From Bdellovibrionaceae bacterium UBA6776 (GTDB taxonomy: Bacteria; Bdellovibrionota; Bdellovibrionia; Bdellovibrionales; UBA1609): DNA of 60,341 nt. The DNA lies in NCBI GenBank assembly GCA_002453155.1, contig DKGG01000051.1:1-60341 (forward strand), given 5' to 3'. Below the pieces are notes generated by a model. It did no database searches. It was not told the DNA's origin and worked only from the letters and a program-made list of their open reading frames with translations. Positions 27,754 to 36,159 of this stretch are shown piece after piece. Position 1 is the first letter of the stretch. The number at the start of each line of letters is the position of its first letter. Made by a program: the position numbers and the translations under genes.

Positions 27754-28199
27754 AAGTGATTTTACAAGAAGACGTAAAGAACGTCGGTAAAGTGGGTCAA
27801 TTGATCAACGTGGCCTCAGGGTTTGCAAGAAATTATCTTTTCCCTAAAAAATTGGCGATGTTGGCCACCGAGAAAAAAGTAAACGAGTGGAACCACCTTC
27901 AAAGAGTTGCTGAAGCAAAAAAGAAGAAGGCTATAGGTCAACGCCAAGAGCTTGTAAATCAATTGAAAAGTGTCACTTTGAAGTTCGAAATGGAGTCTGC
28001 ATCAGATTCTGAAAAGATCTTTGGATCTATCACGAACATGGACATCTCTGACCGTTTGGAAGCTGAAGGTTTTCAAGTGGATAAAAGAGACATCCACTTG
28101 GAAGAGCCCATTCGGGTTCTCGGACAACACAAAGCTTTGATCAAATTGGGTGAGGGCTTAGAAGCAGAAGTCACCATCGCAGTTGATAAAAAAGCCTAA
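27750..28199 (+). CDS. rplI: Ribosomal protein bL9
   Basis: 50S protein that binds domain V of 23S rRNA near the L1 stalk; 149 residues, normal. The N-terminal MKVILQEDVKNVGKVGQ and GFARNYLFPKKLA signature, the long connecting helix and the C-terminal domain (EKIFGSITNMDISDRLE) are complete. The ATG lies in aagaggagagaaaaATGA, overlapping the previous stop. It ends by overlapping 4 bp with a convergent small ORF. Confidence 0.97.
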   Translation: MKVILQEDVKNVGKVGQLINVASGFARNYLFPKKLAMLATEKKVNEWNHLQRVAEAKKKKAIGQRQELVNQLKSVTLKFEMESASDSEKIFGSITNMDISDRLEAEGFQVDKRDIHLEEPIRVLGQHKALIKLGEGLEAEVTIAVDKKA

Positions 28200-28438
28200 A
28201 TCTGTGAAAGCACCGGCGTCAGTGCCTCCTCGTTGGCGCCGGAATCTGAGGTGTGTTCTTTCGCCTCTAAAATGACGTCCTGTAAATAAGAGGCAAGAAT
28301 TTCTCTCAGGTCATCGAGTCCAAGGCTCGATGCATTTTTTTCTGAGTGTTCAATCAAACGATGGAACTCATTTTCCAAACTTTTTGTTCGTATTCCTGAA
28401 CAGTCCAAAAGTGTATCTATCAAGGTTTTGCCTTCCAT
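28196..28438 (-). CDS. Small acidic helical protein of unknown function
   Basis: An 80-residue protein, predicted mostly helical (SLENEFHRLIEHSEKN, LDDLREILASYLQDVILEAKEH), with no signal peptide or Cys-rich motif beyond a single Cys. The ATG has gggggaaaagcc upstream. It lies downstream of dnaB on the same strand with a 100-bp gap, and its end overlaps rplI by 4 bp. I do not recognise a family. Sequence character and start context make it more likely real than chance. Confidence 0.6.
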   Translation of the reverse strand: MEGKTLIDTLLDCSGIRTKSLENEFHRLIEHSEKNASSLGLDDLREILASYLQDVILEAKEHTSDSGANEEALTPVLSQI

Positions 28439-28538
28439 GGCTTTTCCCCCCTCATGGTTTCGACAAACTCAGTTGACCAAGGGGTTAGTTAAAAAGAAAG
28501 GCTGGTTTGAAATTTCCCGACTTAAAGCAAGGGAAAGG

Positions 28539-29984
28539 CTAAGATCCCGCTCCAGGAGCGAAATTGAGCGGTTTTCCTCCGCCGGGTTTCTTCTGGGGAC
28601 CGGATGATCCTGAAGGGTGTGGAGCGGACGGCATGGGCGCTTCAGGGCCTCGTACCAAGTTTTCGAAGATTCCATACTCGGCCAACCATCGAAGTTTCAC
28701 AGTGCCCGTGGGCCCGTTTCTTTGCTTTCCTATGATGACTTCCGCAATCCCGCGAATGTCGGGATTGTCGCGGTCGTAATAGTCTTCACGAAAAAGCATT
28801 CCGATCACATCCGCATCCTGTTCAATAGATCCCGATTCCCGCAAATCCGAAAGCATCGGTCTGCGATCACTTCGTCCTTCCACGCCCCGGTTCAACTGAG
28901 CCAAAGCAATCACAGGAATTTGAAGTTCTTTAGCAATGGATTTTAAAAGTTTAGAGATCTCACTGACCTCTCGTTCACGACTCTCTACCTTTTGTTTTAA
29001 GCCCATCATCTGAAGGTAATCCACCATGATCATGTCCAAACCATACTTGGCTTTCATTCTTCGCGCTTTGGCTCGAATTTCAAAAGGACTGATCCCTGGA
29101 GTGTCATCTACAAACAGACCGGTTTCACTAAGGGCAGCTGCCGTATTGATCAAACGGGGCCAAGCCTGATCATCAATGGTACCAGTTCTTAAATCTCCCA
29201 TACGAATCTTTGCAGCGTTCGCCAGCATACGAACCATCAAAGATTCCTTACCCATTTCCACCGAGAAGTAGGCCACTTTCTTTTTCTCTTTGAGGGCAGC
29301 ATGGAGAGCCACGTTCAAACTGAAGGCGGTCTTACCCATGGAAGGACGAGCGGCAATGACAATCAATTCTCCCGGTTGGAAACCAGAAGTCATATCATCC
29401 AGCTCGGCAAAGCCCGTGGGAATTCCCGTCACGGTCAGTTGCTGTCCATAAAGGGACTCTAATTTTTCCAAACTGGTTTTCACCAAAGAGCTGGCATCCA
29501 CCAGGCCCCCTTGGGAACTGGATTCAGTCAGATGAAAGATGTTGGACTCCACGGTGTCCATAAAGGCATCCATGCTTTCGAAATCTCCCTCGAAAGCTTT
29601 GGTAATAAAGCCCTGACTGGTTTGAATCACTCGGCGGAGCAAAGACTTTTCGTGAACAATCTTGGCGTAGGAAAGAATGTTTGCAGCAGATGGAGTTTGG
29701 TCAATCATCTCTGCCAAGGCGGCCGCGCCACCCACAGTTTCCAAATCCCCTTTCTCCATAAGGAGGTTTGAAACCGTCACCAAATCGGAAGGCATTTGCT
29801 TTCGGTGAAGGTCGCGGATCGCTGCATAGATTTTTCGATGGGCGGGCTTGTAAAAGTCTTCCTCATTCAGAAGGTCGGAAACCTCGTCCCAGGCTTCTTG
29901 CTCGAGAAGAAGCCCACCTAAAACAGATTTCTCAGCCTCTTGGTTTTGAGGAGGTAACTTGTGTTCTAATAATTTTGAATCCAT
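28539..29984 (-). CDS. dnaB: Replicative DNA helicase
   Basis: Hexameric 5'-3' helicase of the replisome; 481 residues. The N-terminal helical DnaB domain starts at KLPPQNQEAEKSVLGGLLL. The RecA-like core has Walker A AARPSMGKTAFSLN, Walker B MIMVDYLQMM, and ALAQLNRGVEGRSDRRPMLSDLRESGSIEQDAD. The last 35 residues are a Pro/Gly/Ser-rich tail (from GPEAPMPSAPHPSG) not present in E. coli DnaB. Its close neighbour upstream is fis, 82 bp away. Confidence 0.97.
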   Translation of the reverse strand: MDSKLLEHKLPPQNQEAEKSVLGGLLLEQEAWDEVSDLLNEEDFYKPAHRKIYAAIRDLHRKQMPSDLVTVSNLLMEKGDLETVGGAAALAEMIDQTPSAANILSYAKIVHEKSLLRRVIQTSQGFITKAFEGDFESMDAFMDTVESNIFHLTESSSQGGLVDASSLVKTSLEKLESLYGQQLTVTGIPTGFAELDDMTSGFQPGELIVIAARPSMGKTAFSLNVALHAALKEKKKVAYFSVEMGKESLMVRMLANAAKIRMGDLRTGTIDDQAWPRLINTAAALSETGLFVDDTPGISPFEIRAKARRMKAKYGLDMIMVDYLQMMGLKQKVESREREVSEISKLLKSIAKELQIPVIALAQLNRGVEGRSDRRPMLSDLRESGSIEQDADVIGMLFREDYYDRDNPDIRGIAEVIIGKQRNGPTGTVKLRWLAEYGIFENLVRGPEAPMPSAPHPSGSSGPQKKPGGGKPLNFAPGAGS

Positions 29985-30066
29985 GACTCCCCCAGAAAAG
30001 CAATGCGGGTCTCAGACCAAAGATGACTGATAATGTCGGCCCGCTGTTGAGAATCAAAGATGAAAA

Positions 30067-30378
30067 CTAAGCCTGAACTCTTTGTCTAATACGAATTTTA
30101 TAACTATCAATCTTTTTCTTCAATGTATTTCGATTGATACCAAGCATTCTTGCGGCACGGACTTGGTTCCCGCGGTGGCTTTCCAAAGCCAATTCAATCA
30201 AGGGTTTTTCAACCTGTTCCAAAATCAATTTGTGAAGGTCATCCAATTGAACTTGAGCTTCATCTTGTTGTTGAAAAAGAACTTCCAATTTGCTGCGCAC
30301 AAGTTTTTCAAGACTGATGGTTTGAAGATTGGCAACAAGCAAGTGGTCGGAGTTTTGAAGCGTAGGTTCTGGCGTCAT
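30067..30378 (-). CDS. fis: Fis-family nucleoid-associated/transcriptional regulator
   Basis: A 103-residue protein whose C-terminal 50 residues match Fis closely: VEKPLIELALESHRGNQ, VRAARMLGINRNTLKKKI. This is the factor-for-inversion-stimulation helix-turn-helix that is also used as the DNA-binding end of NtrC-type activators. The N-terminal half (residues 1-50) carries a helical dimerisation stretch. A free-standing Fis bends and bundles DNA; here it would act alongside the histone encoded 10 kb away. It could instead be a small NtrC-derived regulator. Divergent from nothing; queE lies upstream on the same strand. Confidence 0.88.
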   Translation of the reverse strand: MTPEPTLQNSDHLLVANLQTISLEKLVRSKLEVLFQQQDEAQVQLDDLHKLILEQVEKPLIELALESHRGNQVRAARMLGINRNTLKKKIDSYKIRIRQRVQA

Positions 30379-30435
30379 GGATGAAATTTCCTCCTCAATG
30401 TGAAAATCAATTCGTGGTTACATCAGTTATGGTTT

Positions 30436-31095
30436 TTAAACCCCACGGGCGTGGAAAGACCAAATATACTTATGCAGCTGCAATTGCAACCGTGCAGAGG
30501 ATTTTTCAGAAAGAATTTTTTTTGCAAGCCATTTTTCATCGATTTTATTGAATGATGGGCTGTATAAAACAATTGATTTTTCATAAAGTTTGTTTTCTTT
30601 CGAAAAATTTTCGGCCCATTCAAAATCACCCTCTGAACAAATCACAAATTTAAATTCTGTTTTGGGTCCCGCCAAATCGATGTTTTTAAAATTAAATTTA
30701 TTTGGCTCGCCACTGTCTGGTGTTTTCACATCAATGACTTTTAAAACCCGTTCGTCCACTTGGGTACAATCCAAGTCTCCACTGGTTTCAAGGGAAACCT
30801 GAAAACCTTCGTTGGAAAGAAGGGACAAAAACGGCAAAATATTTTTTTGAAGAAGGGGTTCACCACCGGTGACACAAACATAAGGTGCCCCATTTTTTTT
30901 GACCGTGGCCAAAATTTCCTGAAAGTCCATCATGCGACCTTCATTATAGGCATAGGTGGTATCACAATAGGTGCATCGCAAATGACATCCTGAAGTTCGA
31001 ACAAAGGTGGTTGGGTATCCGGCCAACGAGGACTCCCCTTGGATGCTGTGAAAGATCTCATTGATTTTTAGAGTTTGTGGGTTGGCCTTTTCCAT
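30436..31095 (-). CDS. queE: 7-carboxy-7-deazaguanine synthase
   Basis: Radical SAM enzyme of queuosine synthesis, converting 6-carboxy-tetrahydropterin to 7-carboxy-7-deazaguanine; 219 residues. The iron-sulfur motif CHLRCTYCDTTYAY (CxxxCxxC, about residues 37-44) and VTGGEPLLQ are clear, and the N-terminal EIFHSIQGESSLAG is the substrate-binding signature of the family. queC, queD and queF are not in the window. Divergent from ftsK across about 70 bp. Confidence 0.93.
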   Translation of the reverse strand: MEKANPQTLKINEIFHSIQGESSLAGYPTTFVRTSGCHLRCTYCDTTYAYNEGRMMDFQEILATVKKNGAPYVCVTGGEPLLQKNILPFLSLLSNEGFQVSLETSGDLDCTQVDERVLKVIDVKTPDSGEPNKFNFKNIDLAGPKTEFKFVICSEGDFEWAENFSKENKLYEKSIVLYSPSFNKIDEKWLAKKILSEKSSARLQLQLHKYIWSFHARGV

Positions 31096-31165
31096 ACGTT
31101 TGTCGGTTTGTAGCAGAGAAAATCCAGACTTTCAAAGAGCAGCCACCTCCACTAAAATTTTGTAA

Positions 31166-33553
31166 ATGGGTAGAAATAGTCAAAGTCGATCGTGGGATGA
31201 TATTTTAGGGTTGTTGTTTGCGGGAGTGGGCCTTTTGCTCCTTATTTCGTTATGGAGTTACCACCCATCGGACCCCTCTCTCAATTCCTTTGGATCTGAC
31301 ATCAAACCGCTCAATTTGTGTGGGTATTGGGGAGCCATCTTCTCGGACCTGCTCTTTCAGGGATTTGGTGGTGGTTCTTGGGTTTTGGTCTTTGTCTTGT
31401 TCTTTCAATCCTATATCTTTTTCACACGTCAGAACGAAGGGCTGGACCGGCAGCTTTGGCTTTTTGGAGCTTTGGGAACCTTGTTGTTCTCTTGTCTTTT
31501 TGCCCTTCACCTTGGAGACAAAACCTTTCACCAGGGGCACACCCAGGCCGGAGGTTTCCTTGGCAACATGATCGTGGCTTTTTTGCTTCCCGTTTTTAAC
31601 CGGGTGGGATTGGCCATTGTGTTGTGGCTTTGCGCGGTTGCCTTCTTGTCCCTATTTTCCTCTCACAGGATGATTGAAGTTTTATCCTATGCTGGGGATT
31701 GGGCAAAATATATGGGAGCAGGGTTTAAGGAGTCCATTTCAAAAAGCGTTAGTTTTTTTAGGGAGCGCCTTCCCCGTCTTCCGGAATTTGCCACCGAGCC
31801 CAAAATTTTTCGACGTCCCAAAGAAGTGAAAGAGCCGGGTCCTCGCTTTTTTTCTTTGAGTTCTTCGGAAAAAGAGGAAGAGGACTTTTTAGAAGATGAA
31901 GAAGAATCTTACGACGACTCTTATGACGAAGATGAGATCGAAGAAGAAGATGAGGAGCCCACCTCCAAACTGAATCTTTCGGGATATCTGACAAAGAAGA
32001 AGAAGGAAACCTCTCGAAGACGACTTCGCCCCCAGATGCCGCGTAAAGTAGAGAACTGGGAGCTTCCGAAAATCAGTTTGCTCAATGATCCGCCCCAAGG
32101 AAGAACCCGTCTGGATGAAAAGGAATTGAAACTTAAGTCCAAACTGTTGGTCGAAAAGTTGGCGCAGTTCTCTGTGAAGGGAGAAGTTACGGGAATTAAA
32201 CCGGGACCTGCAGTGACCATGTTTGAATTCAAACCCAATGCGGATGTGAAAATCAGTAAGATTACAGATCTTGCCGATGATCTTTCTTTGGCATTGAGTA
32301 GCGAATCTGTTCGTATCGTCGCTCCAATCCCGGGCCGAGATGTTGTGGGAATTGAAACTTCCAACTCCCAACGTGAAACCGTATTTTTGAAAAGCATTAT
32401 TCAGGATGATTATTTTTGGGATGAAGAAGTGAAACTTCCCATCACTTTAGGAAGAAAAGCCGATGGGGAACCGCGCATCGTAGATTTGCGAAAGATGCCT
32501 CACTTGATGGTGGCGGGATCAACAGGATCCGGAAAATCTGTATTTGTGGTTTCATTGATCACGGGATTGCTTTTGCGCCATTCTCCAAAGACTTTAAGAT
32601 TGGTTTTGGTGGATCCAAAGCAAGTGGATTTGGCCGCCTTTAATGACATTCCCCATTTGGTTATGCCTCCGATCATAGATTCGAAAAAGGCCGTGGGTGC
32701 TTTGAGGTGGGGCATTCGAGAAATGGAAAAACGTTACCGGTCCATGTCGAAATTTGGAGCCCGTGGTCTTGAAGCTTTCAACGACATTGTTTCGGAACTT
32801 TCTAAAGAACAGATCGACGAACATGCAGCCTTCCATACGGAACTTGAAGGCCCTTACCATCCGAAATCTTATTACTACGAGCCGCTTCCCTACATCGTTA
32901 TTGTTGTGGAAGAATTCGGGGATTTGATGGCCGTAGACAAAGTCAATGTGGAGCAAGCGGTGGTGCGTTTGGCTCAAATGGCTCGGGCCTGTGGAATTCA
33001 CTTGGTGCTTGCCATGCAGAGTCCGCGAAAAGACGTGGTTACTGGATTGATCAAAACCAACATTCCTGGACGGGCAAGCTTTAAAGTAGCAAGTAAAATG
33101 GATTCACGAATCATCTTGGATGAAAGTGGTGCCGAGCGTTTGTTGGCTCGAGGAGACATGCTCTTTTTGGCACCAGGGGTTTCAAAACCAGAACGGCACC
33201 ACGGACCTTATCTCCCCGAAGAAGAAATTCAAGCGGTGGTTGAAAAGTGGAAAGAGCAAGGGGAGCCCGTATATGATCAAGCGGCCATGAAAGCCGTGGA
33301 AGGTGGCGGCACGACGGCTCCGGGTGAACCCAGCTTTGATCAAGACGATGAGATCAAAGATGATCGCTACGATGAAATTTTAGAGTACGTGGCCACCCAA
33401 AAAGAAGTCAGTGCATCATTGATTCAGAGACGCTTTCGTTTGGGCTATCCGCGCGCGGCCCGCATGATTGAACTTTTTGAATCTGAAGGAGTGGTGGGAC
33501 CGGCCAATGGCTCAAAACCAAGACAGGTTTTAATTCGCGAACTTCCTCGCTAA
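31166..33553 (+). CDS. ftsK: FtsK/SpoIIIE-family DNA translocase
   Basis: Inner-membrane motor that pumps DNA during division and drives dimer resolution; 795 residues. Four N-terminal membrane helices (about 10-175) are followed by a strongly acidic linker (about residues 230-270), the alpha/beta motor with Walker A GSTGSGKSVFVVS (near residue 450), Walker B YIVIVVEEFGDLM, and the C-terminal gamma winged helix (ASLIQRRFRLGYPRAARMIE) that reads KOPS-like sites. The linker is much shorter than in E. coli FtsK. Followed by a TPR gene 29 bp away. Confidence 0.96.
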   Translation: MGRNSQSRSWDDILGLLFAGVGLLLLISLWSYHPSDPSLNSFGSDIKPLNLCGYWGAIFSDLLFQGFGGGSWVLVFVLFFQSYIFFTRQNEGLDRQLWLFGALGTLLFSCLFALHLGDKTFHQGHTQAGGFLGNMIVAFLLPVFNRVGLAIVLWLCAVAFLSLFSSHRMIEVLSYAGDWAKYMGAGFKESISKSVSFFRERLPRLPEFATEPKIFRRPKEVKEPGPRFFSLSSSEKEEEDFLEDEEESYDDSYDEDEIEEEDEEPTSKLNLSGYLTKKKKETSRRRLRPQMPRKVENWELPKISLLNDPPQGRTRLDEKELKLKSKLLVEKLAQFSVKGEVTGIKPGPAVTMFEFKPNADVKISKITDLADDLSLALSSESVRIVAPIPGRDVVGIETSNSQRETVFLKSIIQDDYFWDEEVKLPITLGRKADGEPRIVDLRKMPHLMVAGSTGSGKSVFVVSLITGLLLRHSPKTLRLVLVDPKQVDLAAFNDIPHLVMPPIIDSKKAVGALRWGIREMEKRYRSMSKFGARGLEAFNDIVSELSKEQIDEHAAFHTELEGPYHPKSYYYEPLPYIVIVVEEFGDLMAVDKVNVEQAVVRLAQMARACGIHLVLAMQSPRKDVVTGLIKTNIPGRASFKVASKMDSRIILDESGAERLLARGDMLFLAPGVSKPERHHGPYLPEEEIQAVVEKWKEQGEPVYDQAAMKAVEGGGTTAPGEPSFDQDDEIKDDRYDEILEYVATQKEVSASLIQRRFRLGYPRAARMIELFESEGVVGPANGSKPRQVLIRELPR

Positions 33554-33582
33554 TTGAATTTAGGGATGCTAGGATCCGCTAT

Positions 33583-34383
33583 ATGAGATTCTGGCTTTCT
33601 TTACTCTTCATTTTTATATCCTTTCAAGGAGTGGCAAAAACCGCGGAATCTCTCACATACAAAGAGGCATTAAAAGAATCTGCGCGAGCCATTGTTCGAA
33701 AAGAACGCTCAAAAGCTTTAAAAATTTTGGCAACGGCACTCGAAGATTTTAAAGGCAAAGCTCGTCAGCGAGCTCAGTTGGTGACGGCCATCGAAAGAGC
33801 GGGAGCTCTTTTTATTTCAGACCGCGGACAGAGTGTCTTTGAGTCGGGAAGAAATCTTTATTTGGTGAGTCCTGCGGAAGCACTGCCCAAATTGAATCAG
33901 GCCTTGGAAATTGAAGGTGAAAACACCTTGGTCCTTTGGGCCCTCACAAGAACATATTTGAAGTTGGGGCAATGTGAAAAGGCCAGGGAAACCTTTGACC
34001 GATTAAACACATGGGCGCAGAAGGGATATAAGGCGGCCCCTTTGCTTTTTTCTTATTGTGAAGGAACAGGATACGACCAACTTTCCATGGAAACCTTGCC
34101 TCCTCAGGACAAGCTTTTGGCAATGGGACTTTATCAATTTGAAAAGGAAGAGTATTTAAAGGCAGAAAGCAGCTTTTTGGAACTTCAGAAAAAAGATCCA
34201 AATTTTATTGAGAGCTACTATTGGATTTGGAGATCCAATCCAAAAAACTCAGAAGCGGCTTTAAAATATAAAAAACAATGTGAGTTGGACCCATTAAAAC
34301 TTGCAAAGGCCTATCCGGATTTTCCACAGCTTTGTAAGTTCAGCACTCAAGTGATCATTAAAGAGGAAACAGATGGATATTGA
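33583..34383 (+). CDS. Exported TPR-repeat protein
   Basis: A 266-residue periplasmic protein. A signal peptide (residues 1-19, ending near GVAKT) is followed by helical repeats: LKESARAIVRKERSKALKIL, LPKLNQALEIEGENTLVLWALTRTYLKLGQ, KARETFDRLNTWA. These match TPR-like helix pairs, so protein binding is the likely role. A few Cys (CEKARETF, YCEGTGY, CELDPLKL) are present. Function unknown. Its 3' end overlaps the small lipoprotein gene by 11 bp, which couples them. Confidence 0.8.
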   Translation: MRFWLSLLFIFISFQGVAKTAESLTYKEALKESARAIVRKERSKALKILATALEDFKGKARQRAQLVTAIERAGALFISDRGQSVFESGRNLYLVSPAEALPKLNQALEIEGENTLVLWALTRTYLKLGQCEKARETFDRLNTWAQKGYKAAPLLFSYCEGTGYDQLSMETLPPQDKLLAMGLYQFEKEEYLKAESSFLELQKKDPNFIESYYWIWRSNPKNSEAALKYKKQCELDPLKLAKAYPDFPQLCKFSTQVIIKEETDGY

Positions 34384-34576
34384 CCGAAGAATTTTAGTTT
34401 TAGTCACCGCGCTCATTCTGGGAGGTTGCGGAGTGAAGGGCGTTCCGGTTCCTCCAGACCAAAGTCCTAGTATTGGTCGTGGACAGCCCACATTTAAGGA
34501 TGCGGTAAAAGAGGTGCAGCCTACGCCCATTCCTAAATCCAAAGCGGAAAAAGAAGAGGATTCAGACAATGAGTAA
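34373..34576 (+). CDS. Small LptM/YifL-like lipoprotein
   Basis: A 67-residue lipoprotein. Lipobox LGGC at about residue 19, then CGVKGVPVPPDQ, which resembles the CGxKGPLYxP start of LptM (YifL), the small lipoprotein that helps LptD assembly and is often encoded beside dapF or lysA in Proteobacteria. Here it lies directly before dapA. The rest is a short hydrophilic Pro/Lys/Glu tail. It overlaps genes at both ends (11 bp and 8 bp). LptM identity is plausible, not proven. Confidence 0.7.
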   Translation: MDIDRRILVLVTALILGGCGVKGVPVPPDQSPSIGRGQPTFKDAVKEVQPTPIPKSKAEKEEDSDNE

Positions 34577-35447
34577 AATTTTTCAAGGCACCTACACCGC
34601 ATTGGCTACGCCTTTTGTGGAAGGAAAGATCGATTGGAAGTCCTTTGAGAAGTTGGTTCAAAATCAGGTTGATGGGGGCATTGATGGATTTGTCGTCAAT
34701 GGAACCACTGGAGAAAGTCCCACTCTTCAAAAGGATGAGGTCGTTCACCTGCTGCAAAAAGTAAAAGCTCTTGCGCCCACTCAAAAGATCATTCTGGGGA
34801 CAGGTTCGAATAGCACTCAAACAAGCATAGAAAATGTCGAAAGAGCCAACGATCTTGAAGTTGATGGCGTTTTGGTGGTTGTTCCCTATTACAACAAGCC
34901 CCCACAACGAGGACTTGTTGCGCACTTTGAATCCATTGCGGAAAAAAGCCGAACCCCTGTGGTCATGTACAATGTTCCTGGAAGAACCATTCAATCTCTC
35001 AGTGCAGAAAGCATTGGGGAACTCTCAAAGCATCCGAACATTTCGGGTCTGAAAGAGTCTACGGGAGATCTTGAATTCCTTAAGAAAATTTTGAATGTGG
35101 TTCCCAAGGACTTTTGTTTGCTTTCCGGAGACGACGGAACGGCCGTTGATTTTTGTTTAAATGGAGGAGATGGCGTCATTGGCGTCGTGACCCACTTGAT
35201 TCCAAATCAATTTAGTTCTTGGATTCGAAGGGCCCGGGAAAAAGATCCACAGGCTTCTGTGGAATTGAAAGGTTGGATGGATTTGATTGATGGCATTTAT
35301 GTGGAGGCCAATCCTATTCCGGTGAAGGCCGCACTTCAAAAGATGGGAATCTTTCAATCGGCAGAACTTCGTCTTCCTTTGGTGGAGTTGGATCAAAAAT
35401 TTCAGAAGGGTCTACAAGAATGCTTGGAAAATCACCAGCTGATTTAA
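34569..35447 (+). CDS. dapA: 4-hydroxy-tetrahydrodipicolinate synthase
   Basis: Condenses pyruvate with aspartate semialdehyde, the first step of diaminopimelate and lysine synthesis; 292 residues. TIM-barrel motifs: VNGTTGESPTL, MYNVPGRT (Tyr of the proton relay) and ISGLKESTGD with the Schiff-base Lys. The C-terminal part completes a normal DapA. Stop overlaps the dapB start by 28 bp. Together with dapB it feeds peptidoglycan precursor synthesis. Confidence 0.97.
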   Translation: MSKIFQGTYTALATPFVEGKIDWKSFEKLVQNQVDGGIDGFVVNGTTGESPTLQKDEVVHLLQKVKALAPTQKIILGTGSNSTQTSIENVERANDLEVDGVLVVVPYYNKPPQRGLVAHFESIAEKSRTPVVMYNVPGRTIQSLSAESIGELSKHPNISGLKESTGDLEFLKKILNVVPKDFCLLSGDDGTAVDFCLNGGDGVIGVVTHLIPNQFSSWIRRAREKDPQASVELKGWMDLIDGIYVEANPIPVKAALQKMGIFQSAELRLPLVELDQKFQKGLQECLENHQLI

Positions 35448-36106
35448 AATTGGGTGTTTATGGTTCCACGGGAAGAATGGGCAAGCAGGTTCTGGAAGTG
35501 TCCCAACAGTGGAGTCCCAGTTTTAAATCCATAGAACCCATCCGCAGGTTTTCTGAATTTCAAGGGCAAGCGGATGTCATCGTGGATTTTTCTTTGCCTC
35601 AAGCTCAAGGGGATTTGATTTCTTATTGTGAACGTTCCAAATGTGCTTTGGTCAGTGGGACCACGGGATTGTCGAATTCTCATATGGATGATTTTAAGGC
35701 TTTGGCCGAAAAAGTTTCTGTTTTATGGGCTCCCAATATGAGTATGGGAGTCATGGTTTTGAATCGAATGTTGAGAGAATTTAAAAATCTGGCCCAATGG
35801 GAATTTGAACTTTCGGAAACTCATCATGTTCATAAGAAGGACAAACCCAGCGGAACGGCTTTGGCGATTCAAAAAAATTTAGAAGGTATTTTGGGACACT
35901 CGATTCCTCCAGTACAGGCCTTTCGTCAAGGGGAGGTCATTGGAGACCATAAGGTCAAAGCCCACTCTCCCTTTGAGGAGATTTCTATCGAACATCGGGC
36001 CACCGATCGGCGTGTTTTTGCCCAAGGAGCAATAAAAGCTGCCATTTGGCTGGTGGGCCAAGGTCCAGGGCTCTATACGCTGGAAGACTTGGCAATCACC
36101 GCTTGA
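35420..36106 (+). CDS. dapB: 4-hydroxy-tetrahydrodipicolinate reductase
   Basis: NAD(P)H-dependent reductase that follows DapA; 228 residues, shorter than E. coli DapB (273). Motifs: GVYGSTGRMGKQV nucleotide-binding site, DFSLPQ, SGTTGLSN, APNMSMGVMVLNRML and the catalytic ETHHVHKKDKPSGTAL. The shortening is between the Rossmann fold and the substrate domain, as in compact DapB types. ATG has agaaggg 9 bp upstream and lies inside the end of dapA. An internal TTG at codon 11 could also serve as start. Confidence 0.95.
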   Translation: MLGKSPADLKLGVYGSTGRMGKQVLEVSQQWSPSFKSIEPIRRFSEFQGQADVIVDFSLPQAQGDLISYCERSKCALVSGTTGLSNSHMDDFKALAEKVSVLWAPNMSMGVMVLNRMLREFKNLAQWEFELSETHHVHKKDKPSGTALAIQKNLEGILGHSIPPVQAFRQGEVIGDHKVKAHSPFEEISIEHRATDRRVFAQGAIKAAIWLVGQGPGLYTLEDLAITA

Positions 36107-36159
36107 TTTTTGCTCTGCACCGTTTTAACCCTTTGAAGTCAATCCACTAAGGAGATCCC

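Noticed and set aside
30000..30065. gcggg/cccgc pairing in the dnaB leader
   Set aside because: Arms are five bases long and 30 bases apart, with no supporting features.
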